The notes beneath the pieces were generated by a model. The model saw only the letters and a list, made by a program, of their open reading frames with translations. It searched no databases and was not told the DNA's origin. From Bog-473 sp963840435 (GTDB taxonomy: Bacteria > Actinomycetota > Acidimicrobiia > Acidimicrobiales > RAAP-2), in NCBI GenBank assembly GCA_963840435.1, contig CAWIYY010000003.1, forward strand, positions 496,001-560,000: DNA of 64,000 nt, given 5' to 3'. Below are positions 33,635-45,082 of the stretch, piece by piece (positions within the stretch are counted from its first letter, which is position 1; each line of letters starts with the position of its first letter). The position numbers and the translations under genes are program-made.

Positions 33635-34370
33635 CGTGTAAATCCCGTATTACTACGGGCACAGACTATACCTTCACCCTCTTTCGAGGGGCTGGCGTGT
33701 TATGGCTTTCACAGGGGTCTGCGGACCGAGGTATCGATCTTAAAAAGCCATCTCTTCGCTGTTGCTGGCGAAGAAGTCGTTACGGGGGCACAACACACCC
33801 ATGCTACGTAGATGTTGCTCGACATCTACGGCGGAAATCCGCTTCGTTTTTGAATAGTTTAGGGTTGAATATGCATCTACTTGGCGCGCCAGATGCAGGA
33901 ATACCTCCGGATCCTTCACCCGATCAAGTCGAGGAAGAATCTCGAGGGCTCGTCCTACGTGGACCTTCTTGAAGATCACGTAGGGCCGAACCGCTTGGAG
34001 GATCTGAAGGATCGCTGGGCGACTCGTGATCACAAGATCACTCATGCCCGTTCCGCGGTCTCGTATGTAGCCGCAGCCACCAACGATGGTCTGGATCTGC
34101 TCCAAACCCCGCCGAGCCGACGTCGACTGTGAGAACGAGACACTGGCCCGGATGTAGAACCCGAACCGGTATTCCTTCTGCTTGACCAGCTGAAAGTGAA
34201 TACTTCCGTCGCCGTCAAGAAATCCTGCAACGTAGGACGCCGTAGAAACATTCTCGTGTTGGCCTTCCCTCGGTATTGCCCTGAACAAGAACGTTCGGTT
34301 GTTCGTTCAGGGTTTCACCGATATGAGCCAGTGAGCACCCAGGAATTACTTCCTGGGGACGCAGTTTTCT
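33635..34370 (-). other. Group I intron at 23S position L2593
   Basis: Exons read GTTTAGAACGT before and CGTGAGACAGTTCGG after the insert, which are contiguous in all 23S genes; the junction equals E. coli U2593/C2594. The 736-base insert begins after a U and ends with G (33635), as group I introns do. Elements seen: P1 as ACGU paired with GCGU around an 8-base loop, with a U-G pair at the splice site; P2 CCAGGAA/TTCCTGG; P4 CGGT/ACCG; P5 CCCTGAAC/GTTCAGGG; P6 ACCGAGG (34268-34274) with CCTCGGT (33725-33731); P7 CAGAC (33717-33721) with GTCTG (33662-33666) in an AAGGTATAGTCTG S-element; P8 at 33677-33690; P9 at 33644-33659. The endonuclease gene fills the P6 loop. Confidence 0.92.
33740..34288 (-). 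CDS. LAGLIDADG homing endonuclease, I-CreI-like, in the L2593 intron
   Basis: A 182-residue single-motif enzyme, expected to work as a homodimer that cuts intronless 23S genes at the insertion site. The LAGLIDADG helix is YVAGFLDGDGSIHF (about residues 18-31), with catalytic Asp in DGDG. Further matches to I-CreI as I remember it are GYIRDRG (I-CreI GYVRDRG, DNA-contacting Arg residues), a YVIFKKVHV stretch at the place of the catalytic Lys region, and LNYSKTKRISAVDVEQHL against LNDSKTRKTTSETVRAVL. The best start is TTG 34288, inside P5, since no ATG or GTG precedes the motif. Base composition is clearly more AT-rich than the neighbouring protein genes, a sign of transfer. Confidence 0.9.
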   Translation of the reverse strand: MFRAIPREGQHENVSTASYVAGFLDGDGSIHFQLVKQKEYRFGFYIRASVSFSQSTSARRGLEQIQTIVGGCGYIRDRGTGMSDLVITSRPAILQILQAVRPYVIFKKVHVGRALEILPRLDRVKDPEVFLHLARQVDAYSTLNYSKTKRISAVDVEQHLRSMGVLCPRNDFFASNSEEMAF

Positions 34371-34393
34371 ACGTTCTAAACCCAGCTCGCGTA

Positions 34394-34429
<36 letters not shown>

Positions 34430-34430
34430 G

Positions 34431-34476
<46 letters not shown>

Positions 34477-34695
34477 TCCCGTCGATATGGACTCTTGGGG
34501 AAGATGAGCCTGTTATCCCCGGGGTACCTTTTATCCGTTGAGCAACGGCGCTTCCATAAGCAACCGCTGGATCACTATGCCCTGCTTTCGCACCTGCTCG
34601 ACTTGTAGGTCTCGCAGTCAAGCTCCCTTTTGCCATTGCACTCGACAGCTGATTGCCAACCAGCCTGAGGGAACCTTTGGGCGCCTCCGTTACAT

Positions 34696-34727
<32 letters not shown>

Positions 34728-34985
34728 ACCTGACGCTGTTCCTGATCCGGATCACGGACCAAGGTTAGAGTCCCGGCACTAAAAGGGTGGTATTTCAAGG
34801 TTGACTCCACACTGGCTAGCGCCAATGCTTCAAAGTCTCCCACCTATCCTACACAAATAGTACCAAAACTCAACATCAAGCTGTAGTAAAGGTCCACGGG
34901 GTCTTTCCGTCCTGATGCAGCTAACGAGCATCTTTACTCGTACTTCAATTTCGCCGGGTCTGTGGTTGAGACAGTAGGAAAGTCG

Positions 34986-35780
<795 letters not shown>

Positions 35781-36621
35781 AGGTTCAGAGCTTCGTCCGA
35801 AGACTAACCCTTCCCCGTAACCTTCCGGCACCGGGCAGGCGTCAGAGCGTATACATCGTCTTACGACTTCGCACGCTCCTGTGTTTTTAGTAAACAGTCG
35901 CTTTCCCCAATTCTCTGCGGCCCCCTTAGGCATCAGGACGCGAAGTCCATCACCCTATCGAGGCCCTCCTTCTCCCGAAGTTACGGAGGAATTTTGCCGA
36001 GTTCCTTAACCACAGTTCTCCCGATCGCCTTGGTATTCTCTACCCGCCCACCTGTGTTGGTTTGGGGTACGGGCACCGTGTCAACTCGCTAGAAGTTTTT
36101 CTTGGCAGCATGGAATCAGTGACTTCGCCTGAAACGGCTCGGCATCGCGTCTCGGGATTCATGGGACCCGGATTTGCCTAGATCCCTCCCTACACGCTTA
36201 CCCCAGGACAACCAACGCCTGGGCTCACCTATCCTCCTGCGTCACTCCTTTGCTGTCCGCCCCAGAGTTTGTCGGCTCGACCCGAAGGTCATCCCCTTAG
36301 TACCCCTGGCTTGGAATGGACGCGGACACGGTGGTACTGGAATATCAACCAGTTGTGCATCGACTACGCCTCTCGGCCTCGCCTTAGCTCCCGACTTACC
36401 CTGGGAGGATTAGCCTTCCCCAGGAACCCTTGGGCTTACGGCGGAGGAGTTTCTCACTCCTCTCTCGCTACTCATACCAGCATTCGCACTCGACCACGCT
36501 CCACGACGGTTCACACCACCGCTTCGCAGCGAGATCGACGCTCCCCTACCACTCCTGCTAAAAGCAGGAATCCGCGGCTTCGGCTCTTGACTTGAGCCCC
36601 GTTACATTATCCGCGCAGGAC

Positions 36622-36652
<31 letters not shown>

Positions 36653-37078
36653 TAAGGATGGCTGCTTCTGAGCCAACCTCCTGGCTGTCTTTGCGTTCCC
36701 ACATCGTTTTCCACTTAGTCAAGAATTTGGGGCCTTAGCCGGCGGTCTGGGCTGTTTCCCTTTCGACCAACGAAGCTCATCCCTCGTGGTCTCACTGCCG
36801 GGTTCTAGAGCATCGGCATTCGGAGTTTAGTTGGGGTCAGTAAGCTTGTAGGCCCCCTAGCCCATCCAGTGCTCTACCTCCGATGCTGAACACCCGACGC
36901 TGCACCTAAATGCATTTCGGGGAGAACCAGCTATCACCGAGTTTGATTGGCCTTTCACCCCTTGCCACAGGTCATCCCCCCAGTTTTCAACCTAGGTGGG
37001 TTCGGCCCTCCACGAAGTCTTACCTTCGCTTCAGCCTGCCCATGGCAAGCTCACTCGGCTTCGGGTCTACAGCATGCG

Positions 37079-37115
<37 letters not shown>

Positions 37116-37301
37116 ACCCATCGCTGGTTAACCTCGCCACACACCGTAACTCGCTGGCTCATTCTTCAAAAGGCACGCCATCACGGCTGACATCCACCTC
37201 GTGTCATCGCTTTCACCCGAAGGGATCACGACAACGGTGGAGCAACGACGCTTTGACTGTTTGTAAGCCAACGGTTTCAGGTACTATTTCACTCCCCTCC
37301 C

Positions 37302-37349
<48 letters not shown>

Positions 37350-37874
37350 CTAAGAGTACTTAGCCTTACGAGATGGTCCTCGCAGATTCACGCCGGCTTT
37401 CCCGGATCCGGCGCTACTCGGGTGCTCAAGCGGAGTTCAATGTGTTTTGTGTACGGGACCATTACCCTCTTTGGTTCAGCTTTCCTGACTGATTCCACTA
37501 CGCATTGAATTTGTAACTCCGTGACGGATCTGGTGTTCCGTCTCTCGAGTCCCACAACCCCATACCGGCAGCGCCACCAGGCTCGTACACCGGCACGGTT
37601 TAGGCTCTTCCCGTTTCGCTCGCCGCTACTCAGGGAGTCACTGTTGTTTTCCTCTCCTCGGGTTACTTAGATGTTTCAATTCACCCGGTTCCCTCGCCCT
37701 GCCCTATACATTCAGGCAGGAGTAACACCTCATGACAGGTGCTGGGTTGCCCCATTCGGATATCCACGGATCGTCGCTTGGTAGACAGCTTCCCGTGGCT
37801 TTTCGCAGTCGCCCACGTCCTTCTTCGGCTTTAGGCGCCAAGGCATCCACCGTTGGCTCTTTGTAGCTTGGAGA

Positions 37875-39906
<2,032 letters not shown>

Positions 39907-40273
39907 CTCACGACCGGCTCGATACCCCGAAGGGCTTCTCACCGGCCAAGAATCAGAGAGTCGCCAGGTTCTGACTCGAACCATTGGCAACCACAGCCAC
40001 CTTCACCTCAAAAGAGGATCCAGAGCCTGTGTTACTACGTTTTACTAAATTGACGTACAACCCATTCGACATCCGGTGAACCGGAGCGGATGAATTGCCC
40101 GCACTGGCTTTTGGCTCTCACTATTCCGTTTTCAAGGAGCGACCGGGCACACACCGATACTGCCGGTGTTGGTGCCGGGTGTTCCAAAGGACTGTTCCGG
40201 ACGGATTGCTCCGCCGAAGAGTCTCCTTCGGATGCCGGATGGACCAGGGACTGGTCTGTCCGGCGGGTGAGTC
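39907..40273 (-). other. rRNA operon leader
   Basis: About 360 transcribed bases between promoter and 16S. The segment at 40113-40140 (minus GCTCCTTGAAAACGGAATAG) pairs with the spacer and also resembles the boxA antitermination sequence region of rRNA leaders. A T-arm-like GGTTCGAGTC near 39975 has no matching acceptor stem and is not a tRNA. Confidence 0.65.
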
Positions 40274-40302
40274 ACGTTATCAGACGCGCGAAGCGCCGTC
40301 AA
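40274..40302 (-). promoter_or_regulatory. rRNA operon promoter
   Basis: On the minus strand TTGACG (40297-40302) and TAACGT (40274-40279) are spaced by 17 bases, a strong vegetative-sigma promoter. Transcription would begin near 40267, about 360 bases before the 16S 5' end. Confidence 0.82.
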
Positions 40303-40880
40303 CGCGTTTGGCCGGGGGCCAGACCCACCCCACCGGACGATGCCGGGAGGGATCGTGGCCCATCGCCTTTATTCAGGATAGCGGGAGACCGCTCGGGCGC
40401 CGCGGATACCGGATGCCCTGGCTGGCCTCCCCGGCGACCCGGGATCTCCCCCTGGCCGCCGGCCCCACCAGCCCGGACCTCTTCCGGTTCCCGCACTTGG
40501 ACACCGATTGGTGGCATGCGGCGGTCCACCCGGACCTCCGCATGCCACCCGGTGCTCGAAGTCAACTGGCTTTCCGTCCCACCCTCCGCCATTGAGGGTC
40601 AGCCCCGGGAGACGTGCTCCGCCGGTTGATATTCCCCGATCTACCGCTGGTCATTGAAGTGCGTGCCGCAAATAGTGCCCGAAATAGCGCCGGGGCGCTG
40701 TTTCAAACGCGTGAAAGGTCAAAAGTGCTGCTCAGGACCGGTCTCTGCGTGCGCCGTCGCCTGTCGAAAGGCCCAGGCGGCGAGGGCACCCGCACCCGGG
40801 GGGTGCGCCGCCCTGATCCGCCCGACCCCGGGGAGGCGGCCGGACCGCCGCCGGGAGGACCGACGCGACCTCCTCGAGAC
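40303..40880. other. Intergenic region between the rRNA promoter and the mpg gene
   Basis: No gene supported in about 580 bases. It contains the long palindrome at 40510-40549. Further upstream a minus-strand TTTTGACC (near 40720) could be a -35 element of a second rRNA promoter, but no -10 follows at the right distance. Confidence 0.5.
40510..40549. repeat. 40-bp nearly perfect palindrome
   Basis: GGTGGCATGCGG pairs with CCGCATGCCACC (12 bp), and inside GGTCC pairs with GGACC around a 4-base loop; only one internal C/T position is unpaired. It lies between mpg (minus) and the rRNA promoter. It has no T run and could be a regulator site, a terminator, or a remnant of a small palindromic repeat. 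Confidence 0.85.
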
Positions 40881-41486
40881 TCAGCGACTCACGTTCGGAT
40901 TCCCCGCCACCCAGAAGCGCCAGGGGCGCTCGGCGGCCACCCGGATGCCGATCCGCACTCCCCGACCCGGACGCCGGGGTGGCGCAGTGCCGTCGTCCTC
41001 GAGCCGCACCGGGACCGCCAGACCGCCTGGTGCACCGCGGCGTCGGGCCGGCCGAGGCGGCGGAGCCAGGAGGTCGGTGCCGCTGTCCGCCCCGGTGATG
41101 CCCAGGGCCTGGCAGAGCTTGGCCGGCCCGTTGCACAGATCGATGTCACGGCGGGAGGCCGGGCGGCTCTCCCGCATGGCCTCGGTGCCCCGCAGCGGTT
41201 CGAGCGCCCGGATCAGCACGGCAGCGGCCTCGCCGTCCGGACCGCACACCACGTTGGCGCACCAGTGCATGCCATAGGTGAAGTACACGTAGAGGAAGCC
41301 CGGCGGCCCGAACATGACCGCCGTGCGCGGCGTCAACCCTCGGTAGGCGTGCGAGGCCGGGTCGTCCGACCCGTGATACGCCTCGACCTCGACGATGCGG
41401 CCGGCTCTCTCCCCATGGACGAGGATCTTGTTGAGGAGGTAGGGCGCCACCCGGAGCGGTCCCGCCTCGAGATCCCCCCGGTCCAC
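40881..41486 (-). CDS. mpg: DNA-3-methyladenine glycosylase (MPG/AAG family)
   Basis: A 201-residue base-excision repair enzyme, from GTG 41486. The family pattern is complete: LLNKILVHGERAGRIVEVEAYHG (catalytic Glu in EVEAY), DPASHAYRGLTPRTAVMFG, GFLYVYFTYGMHWCANVV and LCNGPAKLCQALGI. It excises 3-methyladenine, hypoxanthine and etheno-adenine. In mycobacteria the gene lies after argH and before tyrS; here argH is 6 kb away in the same direction, with the secreted-protein array and acyltransferase between them. Confidence 0.94.
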   Translation of the reverse strand: MDRGDLEAGPLRVAPYLLNKILVHGERAGRIVEVEAYHGSDDPASHAYRGLTPRTAVMFGPPGFLYVYFTYGMHWCANVVCGPDGEAAAVLIRALEPLRGTEAMRESRPASRRDIDLCNGPAKLCQALGITGADSGTDLLAPPPRPARRRGAPGGLAVPVRLEDDGTAPPRRPGRGVRIGIRVAAERPWRFWVAGNPNVSR

Positions 41487-41597
41487 CCACTCATCCTGGC
41501 CCAGTCCCTGCGACGGCGCAGCGGCATCGCCGCCCCCGGGTGAGGGGACCGGCGATGCCGAGGCCCGGCTTCGCCCTGACGACGATGGGGCTGGTCG

Positions 41598-42266
41598 TTA
41601 CGAGCTGTGCTTGAACTTGATGGAGAAGGCGGACCCGGTGCCCGTCGTGATGAGCCCGCTGGCCTTGATGAGCAGGTCGCCGCCGTTCAGCGTATTGAAC
41701 TGCGCCGGGCTCTCGAACCCGAGGTCGTCGCCGTTGACGGTGGCGTTGGTGAACGCCACTTTCTTGAAACTGGCCGCGGGAGTGGGGCTGTCTACGAACG
41801 CGCCGATATCGACCACGGTGTCGCCGAAGTTGGAGGGCTCGTCCGCGAACCAGTAGTCACCGTTCGTCAGGTCGTGGAGCTTGGCCCAGGTCGAGCTGGC
41901 GGACTGGAACAGCGTGGCGACGATGACGTCGCCCGCCGCCGCTCCGCCGTCAACGAACTCCGCCGAGCCCGACTTAAAGAAGTACTGATACGTCGGTCCG
42001 CCCGGGCCGCATTCGGCACCCACTAAGGCCACCGTCTCGAGCGAGTCGGTGTAGACGCCGTTGTACTCGATCGCATTGTCGTTGTCTTCCGCTGAGGTGC
42101 ACGTGTAGGTCGGCACCGTGAACGTCGCGCTGGCGCTGGCGAGCCCGCCGTTGGGCGTGTCCTGGTAGCCGGCCAGATCCTCCGACGAACCGGCCGCGTC
42201 GGTCGGTGCCGACAGATGTACTCCCGTCAGCGGCTTCTCGATCCGCGGCGCGGGTGCAGCCGCTCG
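41598..42266 (-). pseudogene. Secreted G1-peptidase-like protein, copy A, 5'-truncated
   Basis: The homologous frame runs from about 42266 (APAPRIEKPLTG, then DLAGYQDTPNGGLASAS) to the stop at 41598, but no start codon or signal peptide precedes it; the only usable start, GTG 42116, would give a 172-residue protein beginning in the middle of a beta strand (VPTYTCT). The rest parallels copy B: GDVIVATLFQSASSTWAKLHDLTNGDYWF, NFGDTVVDIGAF, FTNATVNGDDLGFESP and the C-terminal FSIKFKHSS. It is therefore probably dead or secreted by no means. Family as for copy B. Confidence 0.65.
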
Positions 42267-42376
42267 AACGTGGCAGGTATGACGAGTTGAGTCCCGGGAC
42301 TCAAAGCATCACCCATTCGGGGCGCGATCGAATCGGGGCTGGCCCTCGTTGAGGAGGACCGCGACGTGGTCGATTG

Positions 42377-43162
42377 CTACATGGACGCCTTGAACTTGAC
42401 CGTGAAGGTCGAACCCGCAGCGGTCGTACTGAGACCGCCGGTCTTCATGAGCAGGTCGTCGAGGTTGAACGCATCGACCTTCATCGGGCTCTCAAAGCCG
42501 AGGTCGTCGCCGTTGACCGTAGCGTTGGTGAAGACCACGGTCTTGAATTTCGTCACGGCCTCTTCGGACTGGACCTCATTGAAGGTTCCGATGTCGACCA
42601 CGCTGTCGCCGAGATTGGAGGACTGGTCCGCGAACCAGTAGTCGCCGTTGGTCAGGTCGTGGATCTTGACCCAGGTCGAACTGCTCGATTCGAAGAGCGA
42701 AGCGACGATGACATCGCCCGCTGCCGCCCCAGGCTTGTTGAATCCAGCCGACCCGGCGCTGAAGTCGTACATGTAGGACGGGCTGCTGCTTCCGAGACAT
42801 TGGGCGCCGACCGTGGCAAAGGCGCTGAACGAATCGGTGTAGACGCCGTTCGTCTCGACCGAACCGGCGCCTTGGTCCTCTTGCGTGCACGTGAAAGTGG
42901 GCACGGTGAACGTCACGCTCGCGCTGGCCAGACCACCAGCCGGGGTGTCCTGGTAGCCGGCGAGGTACGCCGACGAGCCGGCAACGTCAGGAGAAGCCGA
43001 CGCCTGAAGTCCCGTCAGCGGCATCTCGATCCGCGGCCCGGGTGCAGCCGCTCCGGACGCCGCGGTGCCGAGCGCCGCCGTGAGCGCGGCCAGCAGAGTT
43101 CCGGCTGCGAAGAGCCGCTGGACCGGTGTCCGGCGTCGGGTGAGGTGAGTGCGAATGGTCAT
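42377..43162 (-). CDS. Secreted G1-peptidase (eqolisin)-like protein, copy B, intact
   Basis: The only intact copy of a four-member array. From ATG 43162, with AAGGGG just upstream, it encodes 261 residues: signal peptide (LFAAGTLLAALTAALGTAAS, cleavage near AAA), then a beta-rich domain of about 215 residues with YLAGYQDTPAGGLASASVTF, TVPTFTCTQ, VGAQCLG, GDVIVASLFESSSSTWVKI, HDLTNGDYWFADQSSN and FTNATVNGDDLGFESP. The order resembles the peptidase G1/A4 family (GY..., VP, GD.I.ASV..., Ftn..). The catalytic Gln and Glu of that family are not clear, so activity is uncertain. Confidence 0.65.
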   Translation of the reverse strand: MTIRTHLTRRRTPVQRLFAAGTLLAALTAALGTAASGAAAPGPRIEMPLTGLQASASPDVAGSSAYLAGYQDTPAGGLASASVTFTVPTFTCTQEDQGAGSVETNGVYTDSFSAFATVGAQCLGSSSPSYMYDFSAGSAGFNKPGAAAGDVIVASLFESSSSTWVKIHDLTNGDYWFADQSSNLGDSVVDIGTFNEVQSEEAVTKFKTVVFTNATVNGDDLGFESPMKVDAFNLDDLLMKTGGLSTTAAGSTFTVKFKASM

Positions 43163-43357
43163 CCCATCCCCTTCCGTTGAGAGAGAATGTCCCACAACAC
43201 GCGTTGCTCCCCGCAGCTCCGTTATACGCCGCGGACTTTGGGTCGTCCATCGCCACGATTCCGGTGTCCTGGCCCGGCCCTCGGCATCGCCGCCCGGCAG
43301 AAAGGGGCGGCGATGCGAGCGACCAGCGTTCGCGCCTGAGGGCGACGGGCCTGTTCG

Positions 43358-44132
43358 TTACGAGGCCGCCTTGAACTTGACCGAGAAGGCCGAACCGGTG
43401 GCGGTCGTACTGATGCCGCCCGTCTGCAAGAGCAGATCTCCGCCATTCGAGCGCGTTGACCGCTGACGGGCTCTCGAACCCGAGGTCGTCGCCGTTGACG
43501 GTGGCGTTGGTGAATGCCACCTTCTTGAAGTTTGTGAGACGCAGTCCGCTAATGGTCTCCTCGTTGAAAGTTCCGAGGTCGACCACGGAATCGCCGAGAT
43601 TGGAGGGTTGGTCCGTGTCCCAGAACTCACCATTCGTCAGGTCGTGGATCTTGACAAAGGTGGAACTGCTCGACTCGAAGAGCGAGGCGACGATCACGTC
43701 GCCCGCGGCCGCTCCGCTCTCGCCGAAGTTCGCCGACCCCACGTCGAAGAAGTAATCGTAGGACACCCCGCTCCCACTGCAAGCGGCGCCGACAAAGGCG
43801 AAGGCGCTCAACGAATCGGTGTAGACGCCGTTCGCCTCGAGCGAACCAAACCTTTCCTCCGCCGGCGTGCACGTATAGGTCGGCACGGTGAACGTCACGC
43901 TGGCGCTGGCCAGGCCACCCGCTGGAGCGTCCCGGTAGCCGGCGAGATACGTCGAGGAACCGGCGGCATCGGGTGACGCCGCCGCATGGGCCTGCGTGAG
44001 CGGCTTCTCGATGCGCGGCCCGACCCGGCGGCTGCTGTCGTGGCGGTCGAACGTTGCCATTATGACCGTCGCAGCTCCGTGCCGTGGAATCGATCGGTCA
44101 CGGTGTTTGTTGATATATGTCCGATTGGTCAT
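43358..44132 (-). pseudogene. Secreted G1-peptidase-like protein, copy C, frameshifted
   Basis: Starts at ATG 44132 after AAAAGGGACTGC. The first about 40 residues (MTNRTYINKHRDR...) do not form a signal peptide, and the conserved part RIEKPLTQAHAAASPDAAGS begins afterwards. Near 43455 the frame shifts: the last 35 residues (GGDLLLQTGGISTTATGSAF, then SVKFKAAS) are in another frame. The domain pattern is otherwise that of copy B (GDVIVASLFESSSSTFVKI, NLGDSVVDLGTFNEE). It is probably a pseudogene. Confidence 0.65.
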
Positions 44133-44465
44133 TTTGCAGTCCCTTTTCATTGGTTCGGGAGAAGATGCCCCGACACGCGTGGTCGCCCTCACTCTTCTTC
44201 TACGTCCCGACGAAGAGGATCTCTGTCGCCCTTGTGACAGAAACGCAAGAGGGTCACGTCGCTTCTGGGCCTCGACGGTTCACAACGACGACTTGATCGC
44301 GGACCGCCGCTGACGGACGTGGGACGCCCGCAACAAGCACATGCGGTCAGGACCGCTCCCCATGTTGGCGTCCCACTGCGCGCCGTCGCCGAAGCGCACC
44401 GGGAAAATCCGGACCGTCGAGGACCTCGGTGCGCGGCATCCACCGGAAGGGGGAGATAGCGACAG
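44133..44465. other. Intergenic stretch in the secreted-protein array
   Basis: About 330 bases between copies C and D with no recognisable gene. It presumably holds the old promoter of copy C. Confidence 0.4.
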
Positions 44466-44960
44466 CTAGTGCTCCTGATGGCGATGAGTGGCGCCGATCG
44501 CTACGAGGACTTCATCGAACTTGACCGAGAAGGCCGACCAGGTGGCCGTAGTGCTGATCGGACTCGTCTTCTCGAGCAAATCGCCGCCGTTCAGCGCATT
44601 GACCTGCGTCGGGCTCTCGAAACAAGGTCGTCGCCGTTCACCGTGGCGTTGGTGAACGCCACCTTCTTGTAGGTGGCCACCGGCAGCGTGGTGTTCCTGA
44701 AGGTACCGATGTCGACCACCGTGTCGCCAGGTTCGAGGGCTCGTCCGCGGCCAGAAGTCGCTGTTGGTCAGGTCGTGGATCTTGGCGTAGGTGAAGGTGC
44801 TGGACTGGAAGAGCGAGGCCACGATCATATCGCCCAGCGAGGCTCCGAGTACCCGAAATCGGACGATCCGACGTGGAAAGCCCTACGAGGGCCGGCGGAG
44901 CCGCACACTGCGCCCCGAGCAGGGCTGCGCACCCTGTCAGCCTGGTCCGACAGCAGCGGC
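44466..44960 (-). pseudogene. Secreted G1-peptidase-like protein, copy D, remnant
   Basis: Only about the last 165 codons remain, in at least two frames: LLGAQCAAPP near 44950, MIVASLFQSSTFTYAKIHDLTN from 44828, a shifted middle part, and FESPTQVNALNGGDLLEKTS with FSVKFD at the end. No start or signal peptide. It is the most decayed of the four copies and lies at the 5' end of the array. Confidence 0.65.
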
Positions 44961-45082
44961 GCGGCTCCGACCTGACGGACGGACCTCTTCGCAACGCTGT
45001 GCGATGCGTACCGGCGGGCCCTGTAGGCCGCGGGCCGACCTGGCGCGGATCGGCCAAACCAAAGCGCCCGAAGTCGGGCGGC

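Noticed and set aside
39966..39990. tRNA-like T-arm (GGTTCGAGTC) in the rRNA leader
   Set aside because: The loop has six bases instead of seven and no acceptor or anticodon stem fits around it.
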